From contig SCQU01000001.1 of NCBI GenBank assembly GCA_004299555.1, positions 62,001-126,000 of the forward strand: a stretch of 64,000 bases of DNA, written 5' to 3'. The stretch's first letter is position 1; every line of letters begins with the position of its first letter. A program made the position numbers and the translations under genes. Positions 31,422 to 40,818 of the stretch are shown piece by piece. The notes under the pieces were generated by a model. It saw nothing but the letters and a program-made list of their open reading frames with translations, had not been told where the DNA came from and did no database searches. This DNA is from Rhodanobacteraceae bacterium. GTDB lineage: Bacteria; Pseudomonadota; Gammaproteobacteria; Xanthomonadales; Rhodanobacteraceae.

Positions 31422-33317
31422 ATGGCCGCTGCAACCCGTTACAACGCTGCCGACATCGAAGTCCTGTCGGGTCTGGAACCTGTCCGCCGCCGCCCCGGCA
31501 TGTACACCGACACCACGCGCCCGAACCATCTGGTGCAGGAGGTCGTGGACAACTCGGTGGACGAGGCCCTCAGCGGGTTCGCCAAGACCATCGACGTCAC
31601 CCTGCACAAGGACGGCTCGGTCACCGTGACCGACGATGGCCGCGGGATGCCGGTCGACATCCATCCGGAAGAACACGTGCCCGGCGTCGAACTGATCCTC
31701 ACCCGCCTGCACGCCGGTGCCAAGTTCTCCAACCGCAACTACACCTTTTCGGGCGGCCTGCATGGCGTGGGGGTGTCGGTGGTCAACGCGCTGTCGTCGT
31801 TCCTCGAAGTGGTGATCAGGCGCGAAGGCATCGAATACCGGATGGGCTTCAAGGACGGCGAGGCCGTCAGCAAACTCGAGACCGTGGGCGAGGTTTCCAA
31901 ACGCCGTACCGGCACCACGCTGCGCTTCCTGCCAAATCCCAAATACTTCGACTCACCCAAGATCGCGCTGCCGAAGCTGAAGCACCTGTTGCGCGCAAAG
32001 GCCGTCCTGTGTGCGGGCTTGACGGTAACCCTGCTGGATGAAGCCAGCGGTGAAGCGGAAACCTGGCACTACGACGATGGCCTCGCCGAATACCTCACGC
32101 TGGAACTGGACGGCGCGGCGTGCCTGCCCGCGGAACTGTTCGTGTACCACAACCAGCACGAGGACGGCGGCATCGACGCCGCGCTTGCATGGGTACCCGA
32201 GGGCGAGCTGGTACAGGAAAGCTACGTCAACCTGATCCCGACCTTGCAGGGCGGTACCCACGTCAACGGACTGCGTTCAGGCTTGACCAACGCGGTGCGC
32301 GAATTCTGCGACCTCAGAAACCTGCTGCCGCGCGGCATGAAGCTGACCCCCGAGGACGTATGGGAGCGCGTGACATTCGTGTTGTCGGTGAAAATGCGCG
32401 ACCCGCAATTCGCCGGCCAGATCAAGGAACGCCTGTCCTCGCGCGACGCGGCCAGTGCGACGGAAGGCGCGATTCACGACGCACTCGCGCTGTGGCTGAA
32501 CCAGAACGTCACCAGCGGCGAAGCAATCGCGCAGCTGGCGATCGAACACGCGACCGCGCGCCTCAAGGCCGCCAAGCGCGTGGTGCGCAAGAAGATTACC
32601 CAGGGCCCGGCGCTGCCCGGCAAGCTCGCCGACTGCGCATCCAGCGACCCCGACCGCACCGAACTCTTCCTGGTCGAAGGCGATTCCGCCGGCGGTTCGG
32701 CCAAACAGGCACGCGACAAGGACTATCAGGCCATCCTGCCGTTGCGCGGCAAGATCCTCAACACCTGGGAAGTCGAGTCCGGCGCGGTACTTGCGTCCGA
32801 GGAAGTCCACAACCTCGCGGTTGCCATCGGCTGTGATCCCGGCAAGGACGACATCTCGGGACTGCGCTACGGCAAGATCATCGTGCTCGCCGATGCCGAT
32901 TCCGACGGCCTGCACATCGCCACCTTGCTGTCGGCATTGTTCCTGCGCCACTTCCCGGCGCTGGTGCGCGGGGGGCACGTGTGCATCGCGATGCCGCCCC
33001 TGTTCCGGGTGGACGTGGGCAAGCAGGTGTTCTACTGTCTGGACGAAGGCGAGCGCGACGCGCTGCTGGCACGCATCCAGCGTGAAAAAATGAAGGGTGC
33101 CGTCGCGGTAACGCGCTTCAAGGGACTGGGCGAGATGAACCCATCGCAGCTGCGCGAATCCACCATCCACCCCGATACCCGGCGGCTGGTGCAGCTGACC
33201 ATCGACGATGCCGAGGCCACCACCAAGCTGATGGACATGCTGCTGGCCCGGAAGCGCGCGTCCGATCGCCGTGTCTGGCTCGAGGAGAAGGGCGATCTGG
33301 CATCACTGGACGTCTGA
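31422..33317 (+). CDS. parE: DNA topoisomerase IV subunit B
   Basis: ATPase subunit of topoisomerase IV, which decatenates daughter chromosomes with ParC (not in the window). The 631-residue protein has the GHKL motifs (EVVDNSVDEAL, VTDDGRGMP, GGLHGVGVSVVNALS), the transducer domain, the TOPRIM site EGDSAGGSAKQARDKDYQAI and the DADSDGLHI acidic pair. Its length is that of ParE rather than the longer GyrB. Start ATG at 31422. The next gene's ATG overlaps its TGA by one base. Confidence 0.95.
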   Translation: MAAATRYNAADIEVLSGLEPVRRRPGMYTDTTRPNHLVQEVVDNSVDEALSGFAKTIDVTLHKDGSVTVTDDGRGMPVDIHPEEHVPGVELILTRLHAGAKFSNRNYTFSGGLHGVGVSVVNALSSFLEVVIRREGIEYRMGFKDGEAVSKLETVGEVSKRRTGTTLRFLPNPKYFDSPKIALPKLKHLLRAKAVLCAGLTVTLLDEASGEAETWHYDDGLAEYLTLELDGAACLPAELFVYHNQHEDGGIDAALAWVPEGELVQESYVNLIPTLQGGTHVNGLRSGLTNAVREFCDLRNLLPRGMKLTPEDVWERVTFVLSVKMRDPQFAGQIKERLSSRDAASATEGAIHDALALWLNQNVTSGEAIAQLAIEHATARLKAAKRVVRKKITQGPALPGKLADCASSDPDRTELFLVEGDSAGGSAKQARDKDYQAILPLRGKILNTWEVESGAVLASEEVHNLAVAIGCDPGKDDISGLRYGKIIVLADADSDGLHIATLLSALFLRHFPALVRGGHVCIAMPPLFRVDVGKQVFYCLDEGERDALLARIQREKMKGAVAVTRFKGLGEMNPSQLRESTIHPDTRRLVQLTIDDAEATTKLMDMLLARKRASDRRVWLEEKGDLASLDV

Positions 33318-33955
33318 TGCCGCTGCCCGACCGCCATCTGGATCTGGGTTGCGGCAAGTCGCCACGCAACCCCTATCAGCGCGCGCAGCTGTGTGGGGTG
33401 GACATCCAGCCGCGGGACCCGGCAGCCGATTTTGACTGCCGCACCGCCAATCTGGCCATCGAGCCGATCCCGTTTCCGGATAACCATTTCGGCTCGGTGT
33501 CTGCATTCGACTTCATCGAACACATTCCGCGCATTCTTGTGGCACCCGACCGTTCCGGTACCCGTTTCCCGTTCGTGCAGCTGATGGGCGAGATATGGCG
33601 TGTCCTCGCGCCCGGAGGGCGGTTTTATGCACTGACGCCGGCCTATCCGCACCTGGAGGCGTTCACCGACCCGACGCACGTGAACATCATCACCGTGCAC
33701 ACCCACGAATACTTTTGTGGCCCGGAACCGCTGGGGCGGATGTACGGTTTCACTGGCGACTTCCGTGCGCTGCGCGTCCGCTGGACGCTGCGCGGTGCCG
33801 CCTATGGCGCCATCAGGGGATCGGCCGACAACTACTCGGCGGCAAAAAGAACCGCACGCAGATTGCGCGCCCTGTCGCGCTGGATGCGTGGCAAACAGCC
33901 AACTGCAAAGCCCCCCTACCTGCTGTGGGAGCTGGAGGCAACCAAGCCCGCTTGA
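33317..33955 (+). CDS. Class I SAM-dependent methyltransferase, substrate unknown
   Basis: A 212-residue protein with motif [14 protein letters not shown], an acidic loop GVDIQ at the end of the second strand and the post-I segment [31 protein letters not shown] follows, as in methyltransferases of the type-11 group. The ATG overlaps the parE stop (TGATG), so it is co-translated with parE. Nothing in the sequence identifies the substrate. Confidence 0.85.
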   Translation: MPLPDRHLDLGCGKSPRNPYQRAQLCGVDIQPRDPAADFDCRTANLAIEPIPFPDNHFGSVSAFDFIEHIPRILVAPDRSGTRFPFVQLMGEIWRVLAPGGRFYALTPAYPHLEAFTDPTHVNIITVHTHEYFCGPEPLGRMYGFTGDFRALRVRWTLRGAAYGAIRGSADNYSAAKRTARRLRALSRWMRGKQPTAKPPYLLWELEATKPA

Positions 33956-34118
33956 AGGCAAAACGGCCATGCGCGGCGTGCCCGGACGCGCAATCCGCCC
34001 GCGCAACACGATGGCGCGCGACCCTGGGCACGCGGGCGCAGTGCAACCGCCTGCGCCGGATCACGCCACGATCCACGAATTGGCGCTATGGTGCGCCAAC
34101 ACCCACACAGGAACGGCC

Positions 34119-34634
34119 ATGTCGCTTGCACCCGCCTTCAACCTGCAACGCTGGATTGACGACCACCGCCACCTCTTGAAGCCGCCGGTCGGCAACAAAT
34201 GCATCGTCGACGGCGATTTCATCGTCATGATCGTCGGCGGCCCCAACTCGCGCACCGACTACCACTGGGACGAAGGCCCGGAATTCTTCTACCAGCTCGA
34301 AGGCGAGATGGTGCTGCGCGTGCAGGATGGCGGGCAGCGGCGCGACATTCCGATCCGCGCCGGCGAAATCTTCTACCTGCCGCCGCACACCCCCCACTCA
34401 CCACAACGAATGCTGCATTCGATCGGCCTCGTGATCGAACGCCGCCGGCTGCCGCACGAAAAGGACGGGCTGCTGTGGTTCTGCGAGAAATGCAACCACA
34501 AGCTCTACGAGGAATACTTCGTCCTCGGCAGCATCGAAAAGGACTTTCCGCCCGTGTTCGAGCGCTACTACGGCTCGGTCAAGGCCCGTACTTGCGCGGC
34601 CTGCGGCCACGTCGACCAGCCGCCGCAAAAGTAG
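34119..34634 (+). CDS. nbaC: 3-hydroxyanthranilate 3,4-dioxygenase
   Basis: Opens the ring of 3-hydroxyanthranilate, giving the precursor of quinolinate. The 171-residue cupin has iron ligands His49, Glu55 (HWDEGPEFF) and His93 (PPHTPH), and the second, rubredoxin-like metal site Cys122/Cys125/Cys159/Cys162 typical of bacterial and fungal enzymes. Xanthomonads are known to make NAD from tryptophan by this route. The other kynurenine genes are not in the window; nadD, at 61.3 kb, acts later in NAD synthesis. ATG at 34119. Confidence 0.95.
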   Translation: MSLAPAFNLQRWIDDHRHLLKPPVGNKCIVDGDFIVMIVGGPNSRTDYHWDEGPEFFYQLEGEMVLRVQDGGQRRDIPIRAGEIFYLPPHTPHSPQRMLHSIGLVIERRRLPHEKDGLLWFCEKCNHKLYEEYFVLGSIEKDFPPVFERYYGSVKARTCAACGHVDQPPQK

Positions 34635-34657
34635 CGCGGCAGCGACCACGGAGTCCT

Positions 34658-34744
34658 GGTGCCCGGGGCGGGGATTGAACCCGCATGGCCTTGCGGCCGA
34701 GGGATTTTAAGTCCCTTGCGTCTACCAGTTTCGCCACCCGGGCG
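34658..34744 (-). tRNA. tRNA-Leu (anticodon TAA)
   Basis: Leftward from 34744. Acceptor GCCCGGG pairs with CCCGGGC, then A and encoded CCA at 34660-34658. The anticodon arm GGGA-CTTAAAA-TCCC gives TAA, and a long variable arm (GGCCGCAAGGCC) marks the class II tRNA. 87 nucleotides, between nbaC and clpX. Confidence 0.96.
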
Positions 34745-34779
34745 CGCGCCGGTCCGACCCCGCACAATCGCGCGAAGAC

Positions 34780-36069
34780 TCAGGCGGCGTCACCCTCGCC
34801 CGCCACCCGCTGCTGCAGGTTGCCGCGGTAGATGAGGTAGGGCTCAGCCTGACCGTTGATCACCGCCTCATCGACCACCACCTTGCTGACGTGCTCGAGC
34901 GATGGCAATTCGTACATGGTATCCAGCAGTACGCTTTCGAGGATCGTACGCAGCCCGCGCGCACCGGTCTTGCGCTTGATCGCACGCTTGGCGATCGCGT
35001 TCAGCGCATCGGGCCGGAACTCGAGTTCGACATTTTCCATGTCGAAGATTTTCTTGAACTGCTTGGTGATTGCGTTGCGCGGCTCGGTGAGGATCTTCAC
35101 CAGCGCATCCTCGTCCAGCTCATCCAGCGTGGCCACCACCGGCAGACGGCCGACGAATTCCGGGATCAGTCCGTACTTGACCAGATCCTCCGGTTCGACG
35201 TTCGCCAATAGCGCACCCACGTTCTGCTTGCGCTTCTTTGAGCGAATTTCGGCGGAAAAGCCGATGCCGGTAGTCTCCGAACGCTGCTGGATGACCTTGT
35301 CCAATCCCGAAAACGCCCCCCCGCAGATGAACAGGATGTTCTTGGTGTCAACCTGCAGGAACTCCTGCTGCGGATGCTTGCGGCCACCCTGCGGCGGCAC
35401 CGAGGCCACGGTGCCCTCGATGAGTTTCAGCAGCGCCTGCTGCACGCCTTCGCCCGACACATCGCGCGTAATCGACGGGTTTTCACTCTTGCGCGAGATC
35501 TTGTCGATTTCGTCAATGTAGACGATGCCGGCCTGCGCCTTCTCGACATCGTAGTCGCATTTCTGCAGCAGCTTCTGGATGATGTTTTCGACGTCTTCAC
35601 CGACGTAGCCGGCTTCGGTGAGCGTCGTGGCATCGGCGATGGTGAAGGGTACGTTCAAGAGCCGCGCGAGTGTTTCGGCCAGCAGTGTCTTACCGCAGCC
35701 GGTCGGCCCGATCAAAAGGATGTTCGACTTGGCCAGCTCGATGTCATCCTTCTTGGCGCGCGACTCCATGCGCTTGTAGTGGTTGTACACCGCGACGGCC
35801 AGGGCCTTCTTGGCGCGCGGCTGCCCGATCACATACTGATCGAGCGTGTCCATGATTTCGCGCGGCTTGGGCAGCTGGGTATGGCCTGACGCGGCCTTTT
35901 CTTCCAGCTCCTCGCGAATGATGTCATTGCACAACTCGACGCATTCGTCGCAGATGAACACGCTGGGACCCGCAATCAGCTTGCGGACCTCATGCTGGCT
36001 CTTGCCGCAAAACGAGCAATACAGGATCTTGCCGCCTTCGTTGCCGCGGCCAGGCCGGTCGTCGCTCAT
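34780..36069 (-). CDS. clpX: ATP-dependent Clp protease ATPase subunit ClpX
   Basis: AAA+ unfoldase that feeds substrates to ClpP. The 429-residue protein has the N-terminal zinc finger (Cys18, Cys21, Cys40, Cys43), Walker A GPTGCGKT at 121-128, Walker [11 protein letters not shown], the GAR-type pore sequences and a ClpP-docking IGF loop ([10 protein letters not shown]). Third in the conserved tig-clpP-clpX order, 137 bp after clpP. Lon, the usual next gene, is not here; tRNA-Leu lies there instead. Confidence 0.98.
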   Translation of the reverse strand: MSDDRPGRGNEGGKILYCSFCGKSQHEVRKLIAGPSVFICDECVELCNDIIREELEEKAASGHTQLPKPREIMDTLDQYVIGQPRAKKALAVAVYNHYKRMESRAKKDDIELAKSNILLIGPTGCGKTLLAETLARLLNVPFTIADATTLTEAGYVGEDVENIIQKLLQKCDYDVEKAQAGIVYIDEIDKISRKSENPSITRDVSGEGVQQALLKLIEGTVASVPPQGGRKHPQQEFLQVDTKNILFICGGAFSGLDKVIQQRSETTGIGFSAEIRSKKRKQNVGALLANVEPEDLVKYGLIPEFVGRLPVVATLDELDEDALVKILTEPRNAITKQFKKIFDMENVELEFRPDALNAIAKRAIKRKTGARGLRTILESVLLDTMYELPSLEHVSKVVVDEAVINGQAEPYLIYRGNLQQRVAGEGDAA

Positions 36070-36206
36070 TGCATGCTCCGTCGATCAGTCATCGGGTTAC
36101 CCCAACTGCAGCCGCAGCATAGCACAGCGCAATCATGCGCCTGGCCCACCCAGACTCGGCAACACAGGAAAAACAGCCGGAAAACCGCGCGCTTGCGACC
36201 CGCTTC

Positions 36207-36845
36207 TCAAGCCGACTTTACCGAGACGTCGGCGCGACGGTCGAACACCGAGTCGATCAGACCGTAGTCCTTGGCTTCATCCGCACTCATGAAACGATCG
36301 CGTTCCATGTCGTGCGCGACCTGCTCGACGGTCTTGCCGGTGTGTTTGGCGTAGATTTCGTTGAGGCGCCCGCGCAGGTAGAGGATTTCCTTGGCGTGGA
36401 TTTCGATGTCGGTCGCCTGGCCCTGCGCGCCGCCGGACGGCTGGTGGATCATCACCCGCGAGTTCGGCAGCGCAAACCGCTTGCCATGGGTGCCGGCCAT
36501 GAGCAGCAGCGAAGCGGCGCTGCAGGCCTGGCCCACGCACATGGTGCTGACATCGGGCTTGACGAACTGCATGGTGTCATAGATCGCAAGACCGGCCGAG
36601 ACCACCCCGCCCGGGCTGTTGATGTAGAACTGGATGTCCTTCTCGGGGTTTTCCGATTCGAGGAACAGCATCTGCGCCACCACGAGGTTGGCCACGCCGT
36701 CATCGATCGGCCCCACCAGAAAAATGATGCGTTCCTTCAGCAGGCGCGAGTAGATGTCGTACGAGCGCTCGCCGCGCGCGGTTTGCTCGACGACGATCGG
36801 CACCAGGCCGAGGTCGCGCACTTCAGAACTGCCGGAACGCTGCAT
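36207..36845 (-). CDS. clpP: ATP-dependent Clp protease proteolytic subunit
   Basis: Self-compartmentalised serine protease, 212 residues. The catalytic triad is Ser109 (GQACSAAS), His134 (MIHQPSGG) and Asp183. A short N-terminal propeptide is probably removed, as in E. coli. It begins 28 bp after trigger factor. Confidence 0.98.
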   Translation of the reverse strand: MQRSGSSEVRDLGLVPIVVEQTARGERSYDIYSRLLKERIIFLVGPIDDGVANLVVAQMLFLESENPEKDIQFYINSPGGVVSAGLAIYDTMQFVKPDVSTMCVGQACSAASLLLMAGTHGKRFALPNSRVMIHQPSGGAQGQATDIEIHAKEILYLRGRLNEIYAKHTGKTVEQVAHDMERDRFMSADEAKDYGLIDSVFDRRADVSVKSA

Positions 36846-36873
36846 GGGGTTCTCCAGGTGACGAACGCGGCAC

Positions 36874-38181
36874 TCAGGCCGTGGTGTTCTGCGGATGCAT
36901 CACTTCATCGAAGCTCAGGCTTACTTCGGTGACATCGGCGTGGTCGGCCACCCACTCCGAAACCTGATCCTCAAGGACTGCGGTCCGCACGTTGTCCATC
37001 ATCTGGGGGTTGCCGCGATAGAGTTCAACAACCTGCTCGGGTTCTTCATAGGTTGAGGCAATCTTCATGATGCGGTCGGTCACCTTGCCGTTGTCGACCC
37101 GCAGGTTGTTGCTCTGCGCGATTTGCCGCAGCAACAGGCCCGCGATCACCCGCTGATGGGCGATCGGCAGCGCGGCTTCGAGCGCCGCGGCCGGAATCGA
37201 CTGCTGGTCGGTCAGGCCCGGCATGGCGGCACGGACCAGCGCCTCGGCCTCGGCGCGCTGCAGCACCTTGGGCACTTCGACATCGGCGTACGCCGCTGCC
37301 AGCTTGCCGCCGACCTCGTTGCGCAGGCGCGCACGCAGCGCGTTCTCGAGCTCGCGCTCGAGGTTGGCGCGCACTTCCTTGCGGAAGGTCGCGACCGTGC
37401 CATCGGCGATGCCGAAATTGCGGATGAAGGCCGTATCGACTTCCGGCATGCGTGATGCCTGGACTTCGCCGACGCGCAGCTCGACCCTGGCGGTCTTGCC
37501 GGCCAGTTGCGGAATCGGAAAGCTGACCGGAAACTCGGCCTCAAAGGCCAGCTCGTCGCCGGCCTTGTGCCCGGTCAACGCAGTATCAAACACGGCCAGC
37601 GCCGTGTTGCCGCCGAGCACGGTCGCCGCGCGCTCGCGGCCTTCGGCCGGATGCCGGTGCTCGGCCGATTGCGCGACGTAATCCACGATCACCATGTCGC
37701 CATCGGCGGCGGCGCGGTCGACCTTCTCGAACACCCGGCGCTGCACGCGCAGCGTCTCGATCATCTTGTCGATGTCGGGCTCACCCACCTCGGCCCTGGT
37801 GCGGTCGATCTTGAGGATCGTGACGTCGACGGTCGGGAGTTCCGGCATGACTTCGAACGTCGCCGTATAGGCGATTTCGCCATTCTCGGGCTTGCCGTCG
37901 GTGTCGATGTTGGGATTGGCCACCGGTTGCAGGTTTTGCTGCTGCACGGCTTCGCGGAACGTCGTGCCGATCAGGTCGGACAGCGCCTCACCGCGCACCT
38001 GGTCGCCGTAGCGCTGTTCGAGCACCTTGACTGGAATCCGGCCCGGGCGGAAGCCCTTCAGGCGTACGCTGTGGCCAAGCTCCGAGATGCGCTGGCGCAC
38101 CTTGGACTCGAACTGTTCGGCGGGAAATCTGACCGTCAGCTTGCGCTCGAGCTTGCTGACGTTTTCCAGAGATACTTGCAT
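36874..38181 (-). CDS. tig: Trigger factor
   Basis: Ribosome-associated chaperone, 435 residues. The N-terminal domain ends in the ribosome-binding signature [17 protein letters not shown] (near 43-59). A PPIase (FKBP-like) domain follows, here with [10 protein letters not shown], and a helical C-terminal chaperone domain. First gene of tig-clpP-clpX; a tRNA cluster lies immediately upstream. Confidence 0.97.
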   Translation of the reverse strand: MQVSLENVSKLERKLTVRFPAEQFESKVRQRISELGHSVRLKGFRPGRIPVKVLEQRYGDQVRGEALSDLIGTTFREAVQQQNLQPVANPNIDTDGKPENGEIAYTATFEVMPELPTVDVTILKIDRTRAEVGEPDIDKMIETLRVQRRVFEKVDRAAADGDMVIVDYVAQSAEHRHPAEGRERAATVLGGNTALAVFDTALTGHKAGDELAFEAEFPVSFPIPQLAGKTARVELRVGEVQASRMPEVDTAFIRNFGIADGTVATFRKEVRANLERELENALRARLRNEVGGKLAAAYADVEVPKVLQRAEAEALVRAAMPGLTDQQSIPAAALEAALPIAHQRVIAGLLLRQIAQSNNLRVDNGKVTDRIMKIASTYEEPEQVVELYRGNPQMMDNVRTAVLEDQVSEWVADHADVTEVSLSFDEVMHPQNTTA

Positions 38182-38261
38182 GGCTGCTCCTGACGCTTGC
38201 CGCGCGCTGTTGTTTCAACCGCACGCCAGAGGCGTGCACATGGGCTCTTGCGGCGTCACGC

Positions 38262-38346
38262 TGGTGCGAAAGGCGGGACTCGAACCCGCACGGGTTGCCC
38301 CACTGGAACCTAAATCCAGCGCGTCTGCCAGTTCCGCCACTCTCGC
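38262..38346 (-). tRNA. tRNA-Leu (anticodon TAG)
   Basis: Leftward from 38346. Acceptor GCGAGAG pairs imperfectly with CTTTCGC, then A and CCA at 38264-38262. Anticodon arm CTGGA-TTTAGGT-TCCAG gives TAG, and a long variable arm is present. 85 nucleotides. Last of three tRNA genes ahead of tig. Confidence 0.95.
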
Positions 38347-38380
38347 GATGCGTAGATCCCGAAGCGTACGTTGCGTGGAA

Positions 38381-38456
38381 TGGTGGGCCGTGTAGGGCTC
38401 GAACCTACGACCAAGAGATTAAGAGTCTCCTGCTCTACCAACTGAGCTAACGGCCC
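38381..38456 (-). tRNA. tRNA-Lys (anticodon CTT)
   Basis: Leftward from 38456. Acceptor GGGCCGT pairs with ACGGCCC, then A and CCA at 38383-38381. Anticodon arm GGAGA-CTCTTAA-TCTCT gives CTT. T-arm GGTTCGAGCCC is standard. 76 nucleotides. Confidence 0.96.
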
Positions 38457-38480
38457 GCAAACCGGGCATTGTACAGAAAT

Positions 38481-38557
38481 TGGGGTGGATGATGGGATTC
38501 GAACCCACGACAACCGGAATCACAATCCGGGACTCTACCAACTGAGCTACATCCACC
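38481..38557 (-). tRNA. tRNA-His (anticodon GTG)
   Basis: Leftward from 38557, which is the extra G(-1) typical of tRNA-His and pairs with C73. Acceptor GTGGATG pairs with CATCCAC, then C and CCA at 38483-38481. Anticodon loop ATTGTGATT gives GTG. 77 nucleotides including G(-1). Confidence 0.96.
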
Positions 38558-38727
38558 ACTGCAACCTTTCAACCCGCCATCCCTAGCGTACTCTCCGCCG
38601 CACTTGATTCGACCAGCATCCCGGCCGAAAGGTCAGTGAGCCGGCAATTTTCATCGACCAGCCCGAAAGTTGCAAGCACGCGGGGGGGCCGATTGCGTTG
38701 CCGCCGTGGCTGCGCTAGTTTGCGCGG

Positions 38728-38997
38728 ATGCCCAAGTCGACGGCCAAAACCAGCACGCAACCCGTCCCCTCGCCCGTTGCGCAGTTCGAGCAATCCCTCA
38801 ACGAGCTCGAAGTGCTGGTGACAAAAATGGAAGCCGGGGATCTGAGTCTGGATGAATCCCTGCGCGCATTCGAACGCGGCATCGCACTCTACCGCGGCTG
38901 CCAGACCGCGCTGGAGCAAGCCACCGCCCGCGTGCAGTTGCTGCTTGACCCCGAAGATCCCGCCAGCGCCGAACCATTCGCGGTCAAGGAACCCTGA
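38728..38997 (+). CDS. xseB: Exodeoxyribonuclease VII small subunit
   Basis: An 89-residue helical protein that binds the large subunit XseA to form the single-strand-specific exonuclease. The family signature [26 protein letters not shown] is cut here into [12 protein letters not shown] and [15 protein letters not shown]. The Lys/Thr/Ser-rich first 18 residues are extra and variable. In many gammaproteobacteria ispA and dxs follow; here a DUF4870 gene on the other strand follows instead. Confidence 0.93.
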   Translation: MPKSTAKTSTQPVPSPVAQFEQSLNELEVLVTKMEAGDLSLDESLRAFERGIALYRGCQTALEQATARVQLLLDPEDPASAEPFAVKEP

Positions 38998-39083
38998 CGC
39001 CGGCGCGCACGCGCGACGGACGCAACTGCATGGCCTGCCGCATCCGGGCGCACCCGATCCGCGGGCACACCCGGGTGCCGCCG

Positions 39084-39458
39084 TCAGCTGATCAGCCGCA
39101 GCACCAGCGGGTAACGATAACTGCCGCGGTTGCTCACCTGTACCGCCGCAAGAATGCAGAACACCAGGTTCAGCACCCACAGCAGCGGCAGCAGGATCAG
39201 GCCGATCAACACAAAGGTCAGGATCCAGCACACAACATAACCAATCAGGATCGAGAGCTGGAAGTTCAAGGCTTCCTTGGACTCGGTCGTCAGGTAGCCC
39301 TTGGCCGGATTGTCCTTGTGGATCAGCCACACGATCAACGGTACGATGAAGCCGAACAGGATGCCCGACAGGTGGGTCAGCATCGCGAGGTTGCGATCTT
39401 CGGCGCCGCCCGCAGCAGTGGGGCCGCCTTGTGGTACGGATTCCGGTGGAACGCTCAT
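39084..39458 (-). CDS. DUF4870 small membrane protein (Tic20-like fold)
   Basis: A 124-residue protein with a short Gly/Pro-rich head and about three to four membrane spans. The DUF4870 pattern is visible: MLTHLSGILFGFIVPLIVWLI, then DNPAKGYLTTESKEALNFQ and the I/L/V-rich C-terminal hairpin. Function is unknown. It stands alone between xseB and the DUF1501 gene. Confidence 0.85.
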   Translation of the reverse strand: MSVPPESVPQGGPTAAGGAEDRNLAMLTHLSGILFGFIVPLIVWLIHKDNPAKGYLTTESKEALNFQLSILIGYVVCWILTFVLIGLILLPLLWVLNLVFCILAAVQVSNRGSYRYPLVLRLIS

Positions 39459-39553
39459 CTCGGTTCTCCCTCAGTCCAGGACGGGTGGAACGGAATCAGC
39501 CGCAAGCAAACTCTCACCCGGCCCGCTGCAGGTGTCAAGCACCCGCAGGCGCG

Positions 39554-40816
39554 TCACGCCGCCGCGCGCACGTCCGCCAGCAATCCACCCATCGGCGCCA
39601 CCTTGGCACTGCCCGGAAATACCCTGGACGCGAGCAGCGATTCGGCGACGCCAAGGTGCGCGCCGAGCACCCCCTTGAACACCGAGCGGAAATCGGTCGT
39701 CGCGTGTACATCACGCTGCTGATACAGATCGCCGGCGCCGATGCCCGGCCAGCTGCCGGCGACGCGACCACCACGCAACGCCCCGCCCGCCAGAAACATC
39801 GAGCCGCCGGTGCCGTGATCGGTACCGCCAGTACCGTTGATGCGTGCAGTGCGGCCAAATTCGGTGGCGACGATGACGACGGTACGCTTCCACACCGGCC
39901 TGATGGATTGATGGAATGCTTTCAGACCCGCATCCAGTTCCGCGATCTTGCGGGTGACGATGGCCGCCTCGTTGGCGTGGGTATCCCAGCCGTCATCTTC
40001 CACGAACGCGACGCGCGGCCCGCCCGCCTTGCCCATGAACCCGCCCGCGGCAGCCATCATCACCGGCAGGCCGCCTGCTCGCTTCTGGTGCGGTTTGCCG
40101 CCGGCCATCGCCATGTTCCCGGCACCCGATTCCGGCACCGGTGAATCCTGCTGTTGCGCGATCGCGCGCGCAAACGGCCCGGCCAATCGAGGGTCGGCGG
40201 CGTACAACGGCTGCAGACGCTGCAACAGGATTGGGTTGACCTCGGTCGGCAGCGGCGGCGACCAGGTTTCCACCGTCGCCGACCCGCGCATGGTCAGCGG
40301 CATCACCGCGGCGCAGGCCAAGCCGGCCACGCCCGGCATACAGGCAATGCAGCGATTCAGCCAGCCCGTTTGGGCGCCGTCCGGTTTCGCGGTGCCATTT
40401 TCGACACAATTCTGCGCCTGGAAATGCGAGCGCCCCCAGTACGGCGGCGCGGCGGCGACCACCGGCATGAACTGGCCCTGCGCATACAGCTGGGCCGCGA
40501 AGTCGAACGAAGGATGCAGCGCGAACACGTGGTCGAGGCGATGCGCAGGTTTTGCCGCCGAAGGCGACAAGGCCAACGCGCCACGCATCGCCTGATAGCC
40601 CGGATCACCATACGGAGGCACCGATTCAAGGCCATCCAGACCGCCGCGCAACAGCACGAACAGGAACCGCGTATCCGAACCGGTCGCGGCAAAGGTGAGC
40701 TGCGGCCAGATCAGCAAGGCTGCCGCGCCGAGCGCGGTATGGACGAAGAATCGGCGCCGGCTGAGCATGACTTCCGGCACCGCGGGTTGATCGGGGTGCT
40801 GCACGGACGATGGCAT
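39554..40816 (-). CDS. DUF1501 family protein with Tat signal
   Basis: A 420-residue exported protein. SRRRFF at 19-24 followed by a hydrophobic stretch to ALAA-like TFAA is a twin-arginine signal, so it is probably exported folded. The DUF1501 (sulfatase/alkaline-phosphatase-like) core has LLRGGLDGL near the start, DDGWDTHANE, VVIVATEFGRTARINGTGGTDHGTGG and the metal-site-like Asp/His residues in these blocks. The substrate is unknown. It starts 2 bp after the DUF1800 gene's stop, and the two families are regularly paired. Confidence 0.87.
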   Translation of the reverse strand: MPSSVQHPDQPAVPEVMLSRRRFFVHTALGAAALLIWPQLTFAATGSDTRFLFVLLRGGLDGLESVPPYGDPGYQAMRGALALSPSAAKPAHRLDHVFALHPSFDFAAQLYAQGQFMPVVAAAPPYWGRSHFQAQNCVENGTAKPDGAQTGWLNRCIACMPGVAGLACAAVMPLTMRGSATVETWSPPLPTEVNPILLQRLQPLYAADPRLAGPFARAIAQQQDSPVPESGAGNMAMAGGKPHQKRAGGLPVMMAAAGGFMGKAGGPRVAFVEDDGWDTHANEAAIVTRKIAELDAGLKAFHQSIRPVWKRTVVIVATEFGRTARINGTGGTDHGTGGSMFLAGGALRGGRVAGSWPGIGAGDLYQQRDVHATTDFRSVFKGVLGAHLGVAESLLASRVFPGSAKVAPMGGLLADVRAAA

Positions 40817-40818
40817 CG

